Counted from the stretch's first letter, positions 9,190 to 18,520 are shown. The stretch: DNA of 64,000 bases from Afipia sp. GAS231 (GCF_900103365.1 NZ_LT629703.1:992001-1056000), one strand, 5' to 3'. The notes: generated from the sequence alone by a model not told the origin. A program made the numbers and translations.

Positions 9190-9717
9190 TTATGCCGCCC
9201 CGTCGCGGATCGGCGGCTGGAACGACAGCGCGGTATCCCAGGGAAAGAAGATCCAGGTGTCCTGCGACACTTCGGTGATGTAGGTATCGACCAGCGGACG
9301 GCCTTTCGGCTTGGCGTAGACGGTGGCGAAGTGCGCGTCCGGCATCATGTCGCGGACCAGCCGGCCGGTCTTGCCGGTATCGACGAGGTCGTCGACAATC
9401 AAGAGCCCCTTGCCGGTGCCACCGCCGAGCTTGGCGGTGTCGGCGGAAACACCCTTCAGCACCTGAAGCTCGCCCTGCTTGTCGTGATCGTAGCTCGCGA
9501 TGCAGACGGTATCGATCACGCGGACGCCGAGTTCGCGCGCCACGATCGCGGCCGGCACCAGGCCACCGCGGGTGATGGCAATGACCGCGTGAAACGGCCC
9601 GACCTCGTTGAGCCGCCAGGTCAGCGCCCGGCAATCCCGGTGGAACTGGTCCCACGACACCGGAAAGGCCTTGCCGGCGCGCTCCTGCGAGCTGAGTGTT
9701 GGTGCATCCGGCGCCAT
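9190..9717 (-). CDS. gpt: Xanthine(-guanine) phosphoribosyltransferase
   Basis: This 175-residue type I phosphoribosyltransferase should convert xanthine, guanine or hypoxanthine and PRPP into nucleotides for purine salvage. The PRPP-binding motif [13 protein letters not shown] lies near residue 100, [10 protein letters not shown] near 45, and the C-terminal DTWIFFPWD near 160 fits the Gpt family hood. An in-frame ATG exists five codons upstream (9732), but AGGAG lies within those codons, correctly spaced six bases before the ATG at 9717, so I take the shorter start. It is the first gene of a likely operon with the aldolase. Confidence 0.88.
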   Translation of the reverse strand: MAPDAPTLSSQERAGKAFPVSWDQFHRDCRALTWRLNEVGPFHAVIAITRGGLVPAAIVARELGVRVIDTVCIASYDHDKQGELQVLKGVSADTAKLGGGTGKGLLIVDDLVDTGKTGRLVRDMMPDAHFATVYAKPKGRPLVDTYITEVSQDTWIFFPWDTALSFQPPIRDGAA

Positions 9718-9752
9718 CGTCTTCTCCTGCATATCGAACTCTTAGCTTTTAT

Positions 9753-9802
9753 TTGACGCGTTTTCTTGACGCGAAGCGGTACCCACTTCGCTCGAAAACG
9801 CT
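9753..9802. repeat. Intergenic repeat, family E
   Basis: It reads TTGACGCGTTTTCTTGACGC, then a variable centre, then CACTTCGCTCGAAAACGCT. The inverted arms are GCGTTTTC and GAAAACGC with an inner GCGAA/TTCGC pair. Near-identical copies lie at 32455 and 53284. Confidence 0.85.
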
Positions 9803-9807
9803 ATGGC

Positions 9808-10548
9808 CTAGCGGGCGGCCGCGTGGATCGCCGCCAGCATTTCCTTCACCGCGGCCATCGCAGCCGCCAGCTTTTCCGGATCACGCGAACGGACGACCAA
9901 ATTGGTGTTCGGCTTCTTGTCCTCGTCCTGGAACGGATAGCTGCCGATGATGGTGTCGGGATGGGCGTTGGCGATGTCCCGCAGCGGGCCGCCGATGTCG
10001 CCTTCCCGCGCGTCGGCGCGAACCGTGTCCGACAGCATCCGCACGCCCGACTTCAGCTTCGGCGCCACGATGTCCATCATCGCCTGCATGATGGTGGGGA
10101 TGCCGGCCATCACGATGACATTGCCGAGCTTGAAGCCCGGCGCCAAAATGGTCGCGCTCTGGATCAGCTCGGCGCCATCGGGAACGCGGGCCATGCGCAG
10201 CCGCGCCTCGTTGAGGTCCTGCTCGGTCCAGCGCTCCCGAAACCGCGCCACCACCTCGGGATGATGATCGATGCCGACTCCGAACGCCTTGGCGACGCTG
10301 TCGGCGGTGATGTCGTCATGGGTCGGGCCGATGCCGCCGGTGGTAAAGACGTAATTGTAGCGATGCCGCAGTGCATCAAGGGCGGCGATGATGTCGGCCT
10401 CCTCATCGGCGACGACGCGGACTTCCTTGAGGTCGATGCCGATATTGGTCAGGTATTCGGCGATAAAGCCGATGTTCTTGTCCTTGGTCCGGCCGGACAG
10501 GATCTCGTCACCAATGACCAGAATTCCCGCCGTGACGATCTCACTCAT
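9808..10548 (-). CDS. CinA-like molybdopterin-binding (MoCF) domain protein
   Basis: The 246-residue protein corresponds to the N-terminal domain of CinA, the COG1058 group: AGILVIGDEILSGRT at residue 7, FTTGGIGPTHDDIT near 68, and a conserved MAGIP near 150. It lacks the C-terminal nicotinamide-nucleotide amidase domain of full CinA. Proteins with this domain can have ADP-ribose pyrophosphatase activity, but the role of the single-domain form is not settled. I begin it at 10548, just after GGGGAAGAG; the frame is open for 42 more codons upstream without a plausible start. Confidence 0.85.
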   Translation of the reverse strand: MSEIVTAGILVIGDEILSGRTKDKNIGFIAEYLTNIGIDLKEVRVVADEEADIIAALDALRHRYNYVFTTGGIGPTHDDITADSVAKAFGVGIDHHPEVVARFRERWTEQDLNEARLRMARVPDGAELIQSATILAPGFKLGNVIVMAGIPTIMQAMMDIVAPKLKSGVRMLSDTVRADAREGDIGGPLRDIANAHPDTIIGSYPFQDEDKKPNTNLVVRSRDPEKLAAAMAAVKEMLAAIHAAAR

Positions 10549-10772
10549 GTTTCTCTTCCCCACCTGTCCCCGTCGACATTGCGCAAGCAACGCATTGAAG
10601 TCACGGGGGTTTGCTGCCGAAATAAGCACCCGGCAGCCTGATTTTAGGGCAGCACGGCGAACTACCCATACCAAATGCCGCCAGCCAATGCATATCGCGC
10701 TGGCCCGGCCCTTGCTACCATCCCGTCAAGTCATGCACTGTGTCGTATGGCTTCCAGAGATAGTCAGGATTT

Positions 10773-12191
10773 ATGGCAGTCGCGTTTGATGAAATGAACC
10801 TGCCGGGCGGCGACCTCCGCTCGGCCTACCACGAACTCTCCCGCTGGCTGAAGGAGACGCCCCCCGACGCCCTGGAGTATCGCCGCCAGGAAGCGGAACT
10901 GCTGTTCCGCCGGATCGGGATCACCTTTGCGGTCTACGGCGATGCCGAGGCCCAGGAGCGGCTGATCCCGTTCGACGTGATCCCGCGGATCTTTTCGGCC
11001 AAGGAATGGACCTTGCTGGAAAAGGGCCTGAAGCAGCGGGTCCGCGCGCTCAACATGTTCCTGCGCGACATTTATCACGGCCGCGACATCCTGCGCGCCA
11101 ACATCATTCCGGACGATCTGATCTTCCAGAACCCGGTGTTCCGGCCCGAGATGAACGGCCAGGCCGTCCCGCACGACGTCTATGTCCATATCGCCGGGAT
11201 CGACATCGTCAGAACCGACGCCAACGATTTCATCGTGCTGGAGGACAATGCGCGGACGCCTTCGGGTGTGTCGTACATGCTGGAAAACCGCGAAATCATG
11301 ATGCGGCTGTTCCCGGACCTGTTCGCCCGCCACCGCGTGGCGCCAGTGGAAAAATATCCCGACGAACTGCTGTCGGCGTTGCGCTCCGTGGCGCCGCTCT
11401 CGGCCTCGGCGGAACCGACGGTCGCGCTGATGACGCCCGGCGTCTACAACTCCGCCTATTACGAACACTCGTTTTTGGCCGACAAGCTCGGCATCGAACT
11501 GGTCGAGGGCCGCGACCTCATCGTCAAGAACGATGAGGTGTTCATGCGCACCACCGAAGGCCTCAAGCGCGTCGACGTGATCTATCGCCGCGTCGATGAC
11601 GACTTCCTCGACCCCTTAACCTTCCGTCCGGATTCGGCGCTCGGCGTCCCCGGCCTGATGTCGGCCTATGCGGCCGGCAACATCACGCTGGCGAACGCGG
11701 TCGGCACCGGCATCGCCGACGACAAGGCGATCTATTCCTACATGCCGGAGATCGTGAAATTCTATCTCGCCGAAGAGCCGATCCTGAAGAACGTGCAGAC
11801 CTGGCGTTGCCGCGAGCCGAAGGACCTGTCCTACGTGCTCGATAACCTCGGCGAACTCGTCGTCAAGGAAGTGCACGGCTCCGGCGGCTACGGCATGCTG
11901 ATCGGCCCCGCCGCGACCAAAGCCACGATCGAAGCGTTCCGCGACAAGCTCAAGCGCGAGCCCGAAGGTTTCATCGCCCAGCCGACGCTGGCGTTGTCGA
12001 CCTGCCCGACCTGCACGGCTTCCGGCCTTGCGCCGCGTCACGTCGATCTCAGGCCGTTCGTGCTGACCGGCCGCGATCACGTCACCATCGTGCCGGGCGG
12101 GCTGACACGCGTCGCGCTGAAGGAAGGCTCGCTGGTGGTCAATTCGAGCCAGGGCGGCGGCACCAAGGACACCTGGATACTGGACGAATAG
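10773..12191 (+). CDS. Circularly permuted ATP-grasp protein
   Basis: This 472-residue protein matches the type 2 circularly permuted ATP-grasp family (former DUF404/DUF407). Such enzymes are predicted to form amide bonds between amino acids or peptides using ATP. Visible conserved pieces are FRRIGITFAVYGD near 48, IPFDVIPRIFSAKEW near 70, DIYHGRDILRANIIPDDL near 100, VLEDNARTPSGVSYMLENR near 153, and KEVHGSGGYGMLIGP near 367. The alpha-E gene follows after two bases and a transglutaminase gene follows that, the standard neighbours of this family. AGGA precedes the start. The product and its peptide substrate are unknown. Confidence 0.9.
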   Translation: MAVAFDEMNLPGGDLRSAYHELSRWLKETPPDALEYRRQEAELLFRRIGITFAVYGDAEAQERLIPFDVIPRIFSAKEWTLLEKGLKQRVRALNMFLRDIYHGRDILRANIIPDDLIFQNPVFRPEMNGQAVPHDVYVHIAGIDIVRTDANDFIVLEDNARTPSGVSYMLENREIMMRLFPDLFARHRVAPVEKYPDELLSALRSVAPLSASAEPTVALMTPGVYNSAYYEHSFLADKLGIELVEGRDLIVKNDEVFMRTTEGLKRVDVIYRRVDDDFLDPLTFRPDSALGVPGLMSAYAAGNITLANAVGTGIADDKAIYSYMPEIVKFYLAEEPILKNVQTWRCREPKDLSYVLDNLGELVVKEVHGSGGYGMLIGPAATKATIEAFRDKLKREPEGFIAQPTLALSTCPTCTASGLAPRHVDLRPFVLTGRDHVTIVPGGLTRVALKEGSLVVNSSQGGGTKDTWILDE

Positions 12192-12193
12192 AG

Positions 12194-13138
12194 ATGCTGT
12201 CGCGCACCGCCGAAAACCTGTACTGGCTGGCCCGTTATGTCGAACGGGCGGAATATCTCGCGCGCACCATCGACGCGACGTTACGCGTTACTGCGCTGCC
12301 CGCCGCCTATATCGGCAAAACCAACGAGTGGGACTCCGCGCTTCTGACCGCCGGCGTCAGCGCCAGCTTCTATGAGGCCTATCAGGAAGCCAACGAGCAG
12401 AACGTCGTCGAGTATCTGGCGTTCTCGCCGTCGAATCCCTCCTCGATCAAAAACTGCATCGAGGCCGCCCGGCTCAATTCGCGCTCGGTCCGTACCGCGC
12501 TAACCAGCGAGATGTGGGACACCATCAACTCGGCCTGGATCGAACTGCAGGAAGTCTGGGGCAAGGGAACCTCGACCCGCGAGGAACTGGCAAAGTTCCT
12601 GCGCTTCGTGCAGGAAACCTCGCTGCGGTTCGACGGTTCGGCCTACCGGACCATGCTGCGCAACGACGCCTACTGGTTCTCGCGGCTCGGCCTGCACTTG
12701 GAGCGCGCCGACAACACCGCCCGCATTCTCGACGTCAAGTATCACGTGCTGTTGCCCGAGGAAGAACATGTCGGCGGCCCGCTGGATTACTACCAGTGGA
12801 CCTCGATCCTGCGCTCGGTGTCGGCGCTGACGGCCTATCACTGGGTCTACCGCGAGACGCTGAAACCCTGGCTGATCGCCGATTTGCTGATCCTGAACGA
12901 CACGCTGCCGCGGTCGCTGGCGAGCTGCTACAGCAACCTGGTGCGGAACCTGGACCAGATCGGCGTCGCCTATGGCCGCCAGGGCGCCTCCCAGCGCCAT
13001 GCCCGCGGCGTCCGCAACCGGCTCGAACACAGCCATATGGACGACATCTTCCAGCACGGCGTCCATGAATTCATCCAGGAATTCATTTCCGATAACGCCC
13101 GGCTCGGCGAAATCATCACCAAGCAATATCTGATCTGA
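12194..13138 (+). CDS. Alpha-E domain protein (DUF403)
   Basis: The 314-residue, mostly helical protein is a stand-alone alpha-E domain: MLSRTAENLYWLARYVERAE at the N-terminus, RFDGSAYRTMLRND near 150, and LGLHLERADNTARILD near 167, where Glu and Arg residues repeat in a helical pattern. Its biochemical function is not established. Comparative genomics always places it with circularly permuted ATP-grasp proteins and transglutaminases, and it has been proposed to act in the same peptide-modifying pathway. It starts two bases after the ATP-grasp stop codon, so the two are surely cotranscribed. Confidence 0.9.
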   Translation: MLSRTAENLYWLARYVERAEYLARTIDATLRVTALPAAYIGKTNEWDSALLTAGVSASFYEAYQEANEQNVVEYLAFSPSNPSSIKNCIEAARLNSRSVRTALTSEMWDTINSAWIELQEVWGKGTSTREELAKFLRFVQETSLRFDGSAYRTMLRNDAYWFSRLGLHLERADNTARILDVKYHVLLPEEEHVGGPLDYYQWTSILRSVSALTAYHWVYRETLKPWLIADLLILNDTLPRSLASCYSNLVRNLDQIGVAYGRQGASQRHARGVRNRLEHSHMDDIFQHGVHEFIQEFISDNARLGEIITKQYLI

Positions 13139-13166
13139 CGAGTTATAGTTACGGCTGCGAAATTCC

Positions 13167-13245
13167 GTCATGGCCGGGCTTGTCCCGGCCATCCACGTCT
13201 GCTTTGAGAAGGGCGTGGATGCCCGGCACAAGGCCGGGCATGACG
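13167..13245. repeat. Intergenic palindromic repeat, family C
   Basis: It shares the arms GTCATGGCCGGGCTTGTCCC and AAGGCCGGGCATGACG with the copy at 7600. It separates the alpha-E gene from the transglutaminase gene inside what is otherwise one operon, and it produces a false upstream extension of the transglutaminase reading frame. Confidence 0.85.
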
Positions 13246-13269
13246 ATCCCAACTAATCCTGGTCAAGCC

Positions 13270-14106
13270 ATGCGTCTGCGAATTGCCCATTCCACCAGCT
13301 ATCGCTACGAGCCGCCGGCCACCGGCGTGATCCAGATTCTGCGCATGACGCCGGGCAGTCATGACGGGCAGTACGTCGCCGAATGGCATGTCGACGTCTC
13401 GACCGATTCCCGGCTCGACACCCATGAGGACGCCTTCGGCAACGTCACCCATGTGCTGACGCACGGGCCGATCGCCGACCTCACCATCCGCGTCGAGGGC
13501 CTGATCGAAACCCACGATACCGGCGGCGTGCTGCGCGGCACCGACGAACGGTTTCCGCCGAGCTTCTTCCTGCGCTCGACCGGACTGACGGAAGTCAATC
13601 CGGCGATGGCGACGTTTGCCCGCGAGCTGCGTTCGGAATCCGACGGCGATATCCTCGGCTTCCTGCATGCGCTGATGGTGCAGATCAACGAGCACATGAC
13701 GTTCGACGAGGATCCGACCAACAGTGGAACCTCGGCGGCGGAAGCCTTCACGCTCAAGCGCGGCGTCTGCCAGGACTATGCGCATATCTTCATCGCCTGC
13801 GCCCGCTCCGGCGGCGTGCCGGCGCGGTTCGTGTCCGGGCATTTCCTGCGCTCCGACGGCACCGTGAACCAGCAGGCCGGGCACGCCTGGGCGGAAGCCT
13901 TCGTGCCCAATCTCGGCTGGGTCGGGTTCGATCCCGCCAACGCCATCTGCACCACCGACGCCCATGCCCGCGTCGCGATCGGGCTGGATTACCTCGGCGC
14001 AGCCCCGGTGCGCGGCACCCGCTATGGCGGCGGCGCGGAAACGTTGACGGTGGCGGTCAAGGTCGACCAGGCCGGACGCTCCGGCCAGTGGCAGAGCCAG
14101 TCGTAG
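13270..14106 (+). CDS. Transglutaminase family protein with bacterial N-terminal domain
   Basis: The 278-residue protein has the bacterial transglutaminase-like N-terminal beta domain (MRLRIAHSTSYRYEPPATG) and a papain-like core with Cys167 in GVCQDYAH, His205 in GHAWAEAF and Asp221 in GFDPAN forming the catalytic triad. It probably acts as a peptidase or transamidase in the cytoplasm, since no signal peptide is visible. It completes the ATP-grasp/alpha-E/transglutaminase set. The reading frame is open back to 13180 through the repeat element, but similarity starts at MRLRI, so 13270 is used. Confidence 0.9.
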   Translation: MRLRIAHSTSYRYEPPATGVIQILRMTPGSHDGQYVAEWHVDVSTDSRLDTHEDAFGNVTHVLTHGPIADLTIRVEGLIETHDTGGVLRGTDERFPPSFFLRSTGLTEVNPAMATFARELRSESDGDILGFLHALMVQINEHMTFDEDPTNSGTSAAEAFTLKRGVCQDYAHIFIACARSGGVPARFVSGHFLRSDGTVNQQAGHAWAEAFVPNLGWVGFDPANAICTTDAHARVAIGLDYLGAAPVRGTRYGGGAETLTVAVKVDQAGRSGQWQSQS

Positions 14107-14127
14107 GTCTCACCTCGTGATTGCGCC

Positions 14128-14220
14128 GTAGGGTGGGCAAAGGCGCTCTTCGCGCCGTGCCCACCATCTATCGATAATCACGCTTGGATGGTGGGCACGC
14201 TTCGCTTTGCCCACCCTACG
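14128..14220. repeat. Intergenic palindromic repeat, family D
   Basis: The arms GTAGGGTGGGCAAAGGCGC and GCTTCGCTTTGCCCACCCTAC enclose GTGCCCACCATC / GATGGTGGGCAC. It lies between convergent genes. Confidence 0.88.
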
Positions 14221-14226
14221 AATCCG

Positions 14227-15840
14227 TCACTTATCCAGCCACACGTCCTCGTACCGCACGTAATTGTACTGGCTGTTGTCGTGCGGCGTGTAACCCCTAA
14301 CGTAGGGCTGCCAGCAATTGCCGGCGGCGCTGTGCAGGATGATCGGGCGCGCCGCGTCGTCGACCAGGATGCGCTCGATGTCCCAGACCAGCTTCTTGCG
14401 CTTTTCACGGTCCAGTTCACGCGATTGCGCCGCCAACAGCTTGTCCACGTCGGCGTTGCAATACTGGGTGTAATTGCGCTCCGACTGGCACGAATAGTTC
14501 TCGACGATATTGCCGTCGGGATCGTCGACGCTGACGCCGGTGACGTTGAGGCCGATGGTGTAGTCCTTCTTCGCCAGCCGGGCGTACCAGCGCGGCGTAT
14601 CGAGAATATCGAGTTCACCCGAGATGTAGATCTTCTTGAGCTGATCGGCGACGATGACGGCGGCATCGCGATAGCTCGGCAGGTTGCGGGTCTGGATCTT
14701 GATCGGCAGCGGCTTGGCGTCGCTGTAGCCGAGCTTCTGCATGATCGCCTGCGCCTCGGCGACATTCTTCGCGGTGTCAGGGCCATAGCCCGTGAGCTGT
14801 GCCACCATGTCCGGCGGCATGCCCCATTCGCCCTCGGGCTTCGCCAGCATCGCGCCGCCCAGCGTGCCGGTCCCTTCCATCAGGATGGTGTTGAACGCCT
14901 TGCGATCCAGCGACAGCGACATCGCCTTGCGAATGTCGGCATTGTCGAACGGCGGGTTGACGCGGTTGACCATCAGGTTGATCTGGGTCCCGGTCTGGAT
15001 CGTCTGGCAGATTGCCTTCGGCGCCCGCGCCTTCATGTCGTTCATCAGGGGCACGCTGACATCTGAGGGAAAGGTGATGTCATAGTCGCCGGTCGAAAAC
15101 GCCAGCATCCGCGTCGCGCGATTGTCGATCATCCGGAACGTGATTTCGTCCAGATACGGCCTGTCCTTCTTGAAGTAATCGGGATTGCGCACCAGACGGA
15201 TCGAATCGCCGCGCTTGAACTCGACGAACTTGAACGGCCCGGTTCCGATCGGCTTGGTGCGCATCACCTGCTGCGGAACATGACAGGGATAGACGGCCGA
15301 GAATGCACTGGCGAGCAGCACCGGCAGGCTCGGCTGCGGCTCGCTCAATTCGAAGGTCGCCTCGTAATCGCCGTTGACGCTGACGTCTTGAAGTTTCGTG
15401 TACCAGATCTTGCGCGGGTTGCGGTGAAAGTCCTTGGCGTCGCCCTTGCCGATCAGCATCCGCCACGTGCACTGCACGTCCTTGGCGGTGAACGGCTGGC
15501 CGTCATGCCACTTCACGCCTTGCCTGAGTTTGAAGGTGAGTTTGGTGTTGGTCTGGTCCCACGACCAGCTTTCCGCCAGATCCGGGATGATGGTGTCGAT
15601 GCTTTCGTGAACCTTGGTGGAGTCGAAGATGACGAGGTTGTTGAAGACCGCGGAAAACGGCGTCACCGAAGCGATGGTCGATTCCTCGAGCAGCGAGGCC
15701 GACGGCGGATTGTCGTTGTGATAGAGCCGCAGCGTGCCGCCCTTCTTCTGGGCGGCGGCGGGGGTTGTGGCGGTCAGCGCGATGCACAATAGCGCAATCG
15801 GCGCGACAACGAATAGGCCCCGCAACTTCCTGGCGCGCAC
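14227..15840 (-). CDS. ABC transporter substrate-binding protein, family 5 (peptide/opine type)
   Basis: The 537-residue protein opens with a signal peptide (MRARKLRGLFVVAPIALLC, cleavage near ATTPAAAQ) and has the family 5 extracellular solute-binding fold: ESWSWDQTNTKLTFKLRQGV near 90, GTGPFKFVEF near 200, and RKAMSLSLDRKAF near 303. Such proteins deliver peptides, opines or similar large solutes to an ABC importer. No permease or ATPase gene is adjacent, so it is an orphan here. It lies inside the ATP-grasp/Anbu gene neighbourhood but on the opposite strand; a link with imported peptides is only a guess. Confidence 0.88.
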   Translation of the reverse strand: MRARKLRGLFVVAPIALLCIALTATTPAAAQKKGGTLRLYHNDNPPSASLLEESTIASVTPFSAVFNNLVIFDSTKVHESIDTIIPDLAESWSWDQTNTKLTFKLRQGVKWHDGQPFTAKDVQCTWRMLIGKGDAKDFHRNPRKIWYTKLQDVSVNGDYEATFELSEPQPSLPVLLASAFSAVYPCHVPQQVMRTKPIGTGPFKFVEFKRGDSIRLVRNPDYFKKDRPYLDEITFRMIDNRATRMLAFSTGDYDITFPSDVSVPLMNDMKARAPKAICQTIQTGTQINLMVNRVNPPFDNADIRKAMSLSLDRKAFNTILMEGTGTLGGAMLAKPEGEWGMPPDMVAQLTGYGPDTAKNVAEAQAIMQKLGYSDAKPLPIKIQTRNLPSYRDAAVIVADQLKKIYISGELDILDTPRWYARLAKKDYTIGLNVTGVSVDDPDGNIVENYSCQSERNYTQYCNADVDKLLAAQSRELDREKRKKLVWDIERILVDDAARPIILHSAAGNCWQPYVRGYTPHDNSQYNYVRYEDVWLDK

Positions 15841-15862
15841 GATAACCTCCCCACTAGTTTTC

Positions 15863-15889
15863 TTTTTCTATAGCTGCTTTTTTCTATAG
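15863..15889. promoter_or_regulatory. Direct repeat in the divergent promoter region of the binding protein and methyltransferase genes
   Basis: TTTTTCTATAG occurs twice, at 15863-15873 and 15879-15889, 16 bases apart, in the 86-base gap between two divergent starts. It may be a tandem operator or overlapping -10 regions; no factor can be named. Confidence 0.35.
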
Positions 15890-15926
15890 AACTGCTGTCT
15901 ATCGAAGGCAATTCGGGAGCGCGCAG

Positions 15927-16739
15927 ATGTCGGCAGGCGACAAGGCATTCACCGGTTCGATCCCCGAAAACTACGATCGCAACATGGTTCCGCTGATCTT
16001 TGAGAGCTATGCGCAGGATTTGGCGCAAAGGGCCGTCGCGCTATCGCCCAAGGCTGTGCTGGAAACCGCCGCCGGCAGCGGCGTTGTGACGCGCGCGCTG
16101 GCAGCCGTGCTCTCAGCCGACGTCCGCTATGTCGCGACCGACCTCAACCAGCCGATGCTCGATTATGCCGCCACACGGCAAAACGCCGACAGCCGGATCA
16201 GTTGGCGCCAGGCGGATGCACAGGCGCTGCCGTTCGAGGATGCAACTTTCGATCTCGTCTGTTGCCAGTTCGGCGTCATGTTCTTCCCGGATCGGCCCTC
16301 CGGTTATCGTGAGGCACGGCGGGTACTGAAGCCAGGCGGAAGTTTTCTCTTCAATGTCTGGGATCGCATCGAGGAAAACGTATTCGCCAACGACGTCACC
16401 CATGCGCTGGCGACGTTTTTTCCCGACGACCCGCCCCGCTTCATGGCCCGGACGCCGCACGGTTACCACGACATCACATTGATCCGCAGCGACCTCGCAA
16501 AGGCCGGCTTTTCGGACGTCACGATCGAGACACGGGAGGCCGTGAGCCGCGCCGCATCGCCGCTTCATGCCGCGACGGCCTATTGCCAGGGAACGCCGTT
16601 GCGCAACGAGATCGAGGCCAGAGGTCCCGACCGGCTGCAGGCTGCCACGGAGCATGCAGCAGCCGCGATCGCACAACGACATGGTTCAGGCGAAGTCGCC
16701 GCCAAGATCCAGGCCCACGTCATTCTGGCCAAAGCCTGA
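15927..16739 (+). CDS. Class I SAM-dependent methyltransferase
   Basis: The 270-residue protein has the UbiE/methyltransferase-11 Rossmann fold: motif I VLETAAGSGVVTRAL near 47, an acidic residue ending beta 2 in ATDLNQPML near 73, DAQALPFEDATFDLV near 95 (motif II), and EARRVLKPGGSFLFNVWD near 129. The target is not evident. The gene is transcribed away from the substrate-binding protein and towards anbu, with 142 bases before the anbu start. GGGAG in the leader lies a few bases before its ATG. Confidence 0.85.
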   Translation: MSAGDKAFTGSIPENYDRNMVPLIFESYAQDLAQRAVALSPKAVLETAAGSGVVTRALAAVLSADVRYVATDLNQPMLDYAATRQNADSRISWRQADAQALPFEDATFDLVCCQFGVMFFPDRPSGYREARRVLKPGGSFLFNVWDRIEENVFANDVTHALATFFPDDPPRFMARTPHGYHDITLIRSDLAKAGFSDVTIETREAVSRAASPLHAATAYCQGTPLRNEIEARGPDRLQAATEHAAAAIAQRHGSGEVAAKIQAHVILAKA

Positions 16740-16814
16740 GCACCAGCGATCGGGTGGACCGACCTTTCTGGCTTTTTACCCGCCGGAAGCCTGCCTTGCG
16801 GCCGGGAATTGGGG

Positions 16815-16843
16815 TTGGACGGTGGGTCGAAATTGGCTACTAG
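16815..16843 (+). promoter_or_regulatory. Candidate promoter of anbu
   Basis: TTGGAC at 16815-16820 and TACTAG at 16838-16843 are separated by exactly 17 bases and lie about 40 bases before the anbu ATG. The -10 match is weak, so this is only a candidate. Confidence 0.3.
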
Positions 16844-16881
16844 TTGCCCGCCGGCAATTCGGACGGTTTCGGGGACGTGGA

Positions 16882-17640
16882 ATGACCTATTGCTGCGGGG
16901 TGCTGGTACGGGACGGTCTGGTGATGATCGCGGATACCCGCACCAATGCCGGTCTCGACAACGTCTCGACCTTTCGCAAGCTGCATATCTTCTCCAAGCC
17001 CGGCGAGCGCATCATGGCGATCGCCAGCGCCGGCAATCTGGCGATCAGCCAGTCGGTGCTCTCGACCCTGACCGAAGGGCTGGAAGACCCGCACACCGGC
17101 GAGGTCGAGACCCTGATGAACGCGCCGACCATGTTCCAGGCGGCGCAGCGCATCGGCCGCGCCATCCGCAACGTGCACGCGACCGAAGGCGAGGCATTGA
17201 AGTCGGAAGACGTCTCCTTTGACGTGTCGTTTCTGTTCGGCGGCCAGATCAAGGGCTCCAAGATGCGGCTGTTCATGGTCTACACCGCCGGCAATTTCAT
17301 CGAATGCACCACCGACACGCCCTACTTGCAGATCGGCGAGCACAAATACGGCAAGCCGGTGCTCGACCGCGCCATGCACTATGACGTCGAACTGTATGAG
17401 GCGTTGAAGACCAGCCTGATCTCGATGGATTCGACGATGCGCTCCAACCTCGGCGTCGGCCTTCCGATCGACGTGCTGGTGGTGCGCACCGATGCCTGCG
17501 AGGCCGATCTCAACCACCGTATCGAAGCCGGCGAGCCCTATTTCCACGACCTGCGCTCGCGCTGGTCGGCGGCGCTGCGCGCGGCGCACCAGAACATTCC
17601 AAGACCACCCTACAAGACCGAAACAGAAGCAAAAAACTGA
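16882..17640 (+). CDS. anbu: Anbu: proteasome-type peptidase
   Basis: The 252-residue protein is an Anbu-type (ancestral beta-subunit) Ntn hydrolase. It begins [20 protein letters not shown], so removal of Met exposes Thr as the N-terminal nucleophile, and continues with [17 protein letters not shown] and an [12 protein letters not shown] strand-turn, as in other Anbu proteins. Anbu forms open, lock-washer-like rings; its substrate is unresolved. Genomically it belongs with ATP-grasp, alpha-E and transglutaminase genes, which here lie 2.8 kb upstream. The frame is open to 16567, but the conserved start is 16882. Confidence 0.9.
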   Translation: MTYCCGVLVRDGLVMIADTRTNAGLDNVSTFRKLHIFSKPGERIMAIASAGNLAISQSVLSTLTEGLEDPHTGEVETLMNAPTMFQAAQRIGRAIRNVHATEGEALKSEDVSFDVSFLFGGQIKGSKMRLFMVYTAGNFIECTTDTPYLQIGEHKYGKPVLDRAMHYDVELYEALKTSLISMDSTMRSNLGVGLPIDVLVVRTDACEADLNHRIEAGEPYFHDLRSRWSAALRAAHQNIPRPPYKTETEAKN

Positions 17641-17653
17641 AGGCGAGGAAACA

Positions 17654-18418
17654 ATGTCCGAGGCAGCAAACAAGATCGCAGTCGTCACCGGTGCGGGCAC
17701 CGGGGTCGGACGCGCGGCATCGCTGGCGCTGATGAATGCCGGCTTCACCGTGGTGCTCGCCGGGCGCCGCCTGGAGATGCTGGAAGAAACCAAGAAGCTC
17801 GGCGACAACGTCGGCAAGAGCATGAGCGTATCCGCCGACATGACCAGCCCGGCTTCGATCGCGGCGCTGTTCGCCAAGGTGATGGAGACCTACGGCCGGC
17901 TCGACGTGCTCTTCAACAATGCCGGCATGGGCGCGCCGCCGGTCAATTTCGAGGATCTCACCCTCGAACAGTGGCAGGCGGTGGTGAACACCAACCTCAC
18001 CGGGCCGTTTTTGTGCACCCAGCACGCCTTCCGCATCATGAAGGACCAGACCCCGCGCGGCGGCCGCATCATCAACAACGGCTCGATCTCGGCGCATGCG
18101 CCGCGGCCCTACTCCGCGGCCTATACCTCGACCAAGCACGCCATCACCGGCCTGACCAAGGCTTCCAACCTCGACGGCCGCAAGTACGACATCGCGGTCG
18201 GCCAGGTCGACATCGGCAATGCCGCAACGCCGATGACCGATCGCATGGTCGCCGGCCCCGGCGTGATGCAGCCCGACGGCACCATGAAACAGGAACCGCG
18301 GATGGACGCGAAAGCGGTCGGCGATGCCGTCGCCTACATGGCCGGCCTGCCACTCGACGCCAACGTGCTGTTCATGACTGTCATGGCCAGCAAGATGCCG
18401 TTTGTGGGACGGGGCTGA
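17654..18418 (+). CDS. Short-chain dehydrogenase/reductase (SDR)
   Basis: The 254-residue classical SDR has the nucleotide-binding [10 protein letters not shown] near residue 15, NNAGMGAP near 91, an NGSIS strand near 143 and the catalytic YTSTK near 160. It oxidises or reduces a hydroxyl/carbonyl with NAD(P). An Arg pair in AGRRLEM after beta 2 suggests NADPH. It begins 13 bases after anbu, with GAGGAA at 17645-17650 as ribosome-binding site, so the two are likely cotranscribed. A longer frame upstream overlaps anbu and is not used. Confidence 0.88.
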   Translation: MSEAANKIAVVTGAGTGVGRAASLALMNAGFTVVLAGRRLEMLEETKKLGDNVGKSMSVSADMTSPASIAALFAKVMETYGRLDVLFNNAGMGAPPVNFEDLTLEQWQAVVNTNLTGPFLCTQHAFRIMKDQTPRGGRIINNGSISAHAPRPYSAAYTSTKHAITGLTKASNLDGRKYDIAVGQVDIGNAATPMTDRMVAGPGVMQPDGTMKQEPRMDAKAVGDAVAYMAGLPLDANVLFMTVMASKMPFVGRG

Positions 18419-18431
18419 TCCGCTCCTCGCC

Positions 18432-18513
18432 GTCATTGCGAGCGAAGCGAAGCAATCCATAGCGCAACAAAGCAAGTTTGGATTGCTTCGTCGCTTCGCT
18501 CCTCGCAATGACG
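18432..18513. repeat. Intergenic palindromic repeat, family A
   Basis: The arms GTCATTGCGAGCGAAGCG and CGCTCCTCGCAATGACGG enclose AAGCAATCCAT / GGATTGCTT. It lies between convergent genes. Confidence 0.87.
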
Positions 18514-18520
18514 GCTTGAG

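Noticed and set aside
9170..9655. N-terminal extension of the class II aldolase frame
   Set aside because: It overlaps the xanthine phosphoribosyltransferase in another frame, is Arg-rich and would bury the signal peptide.
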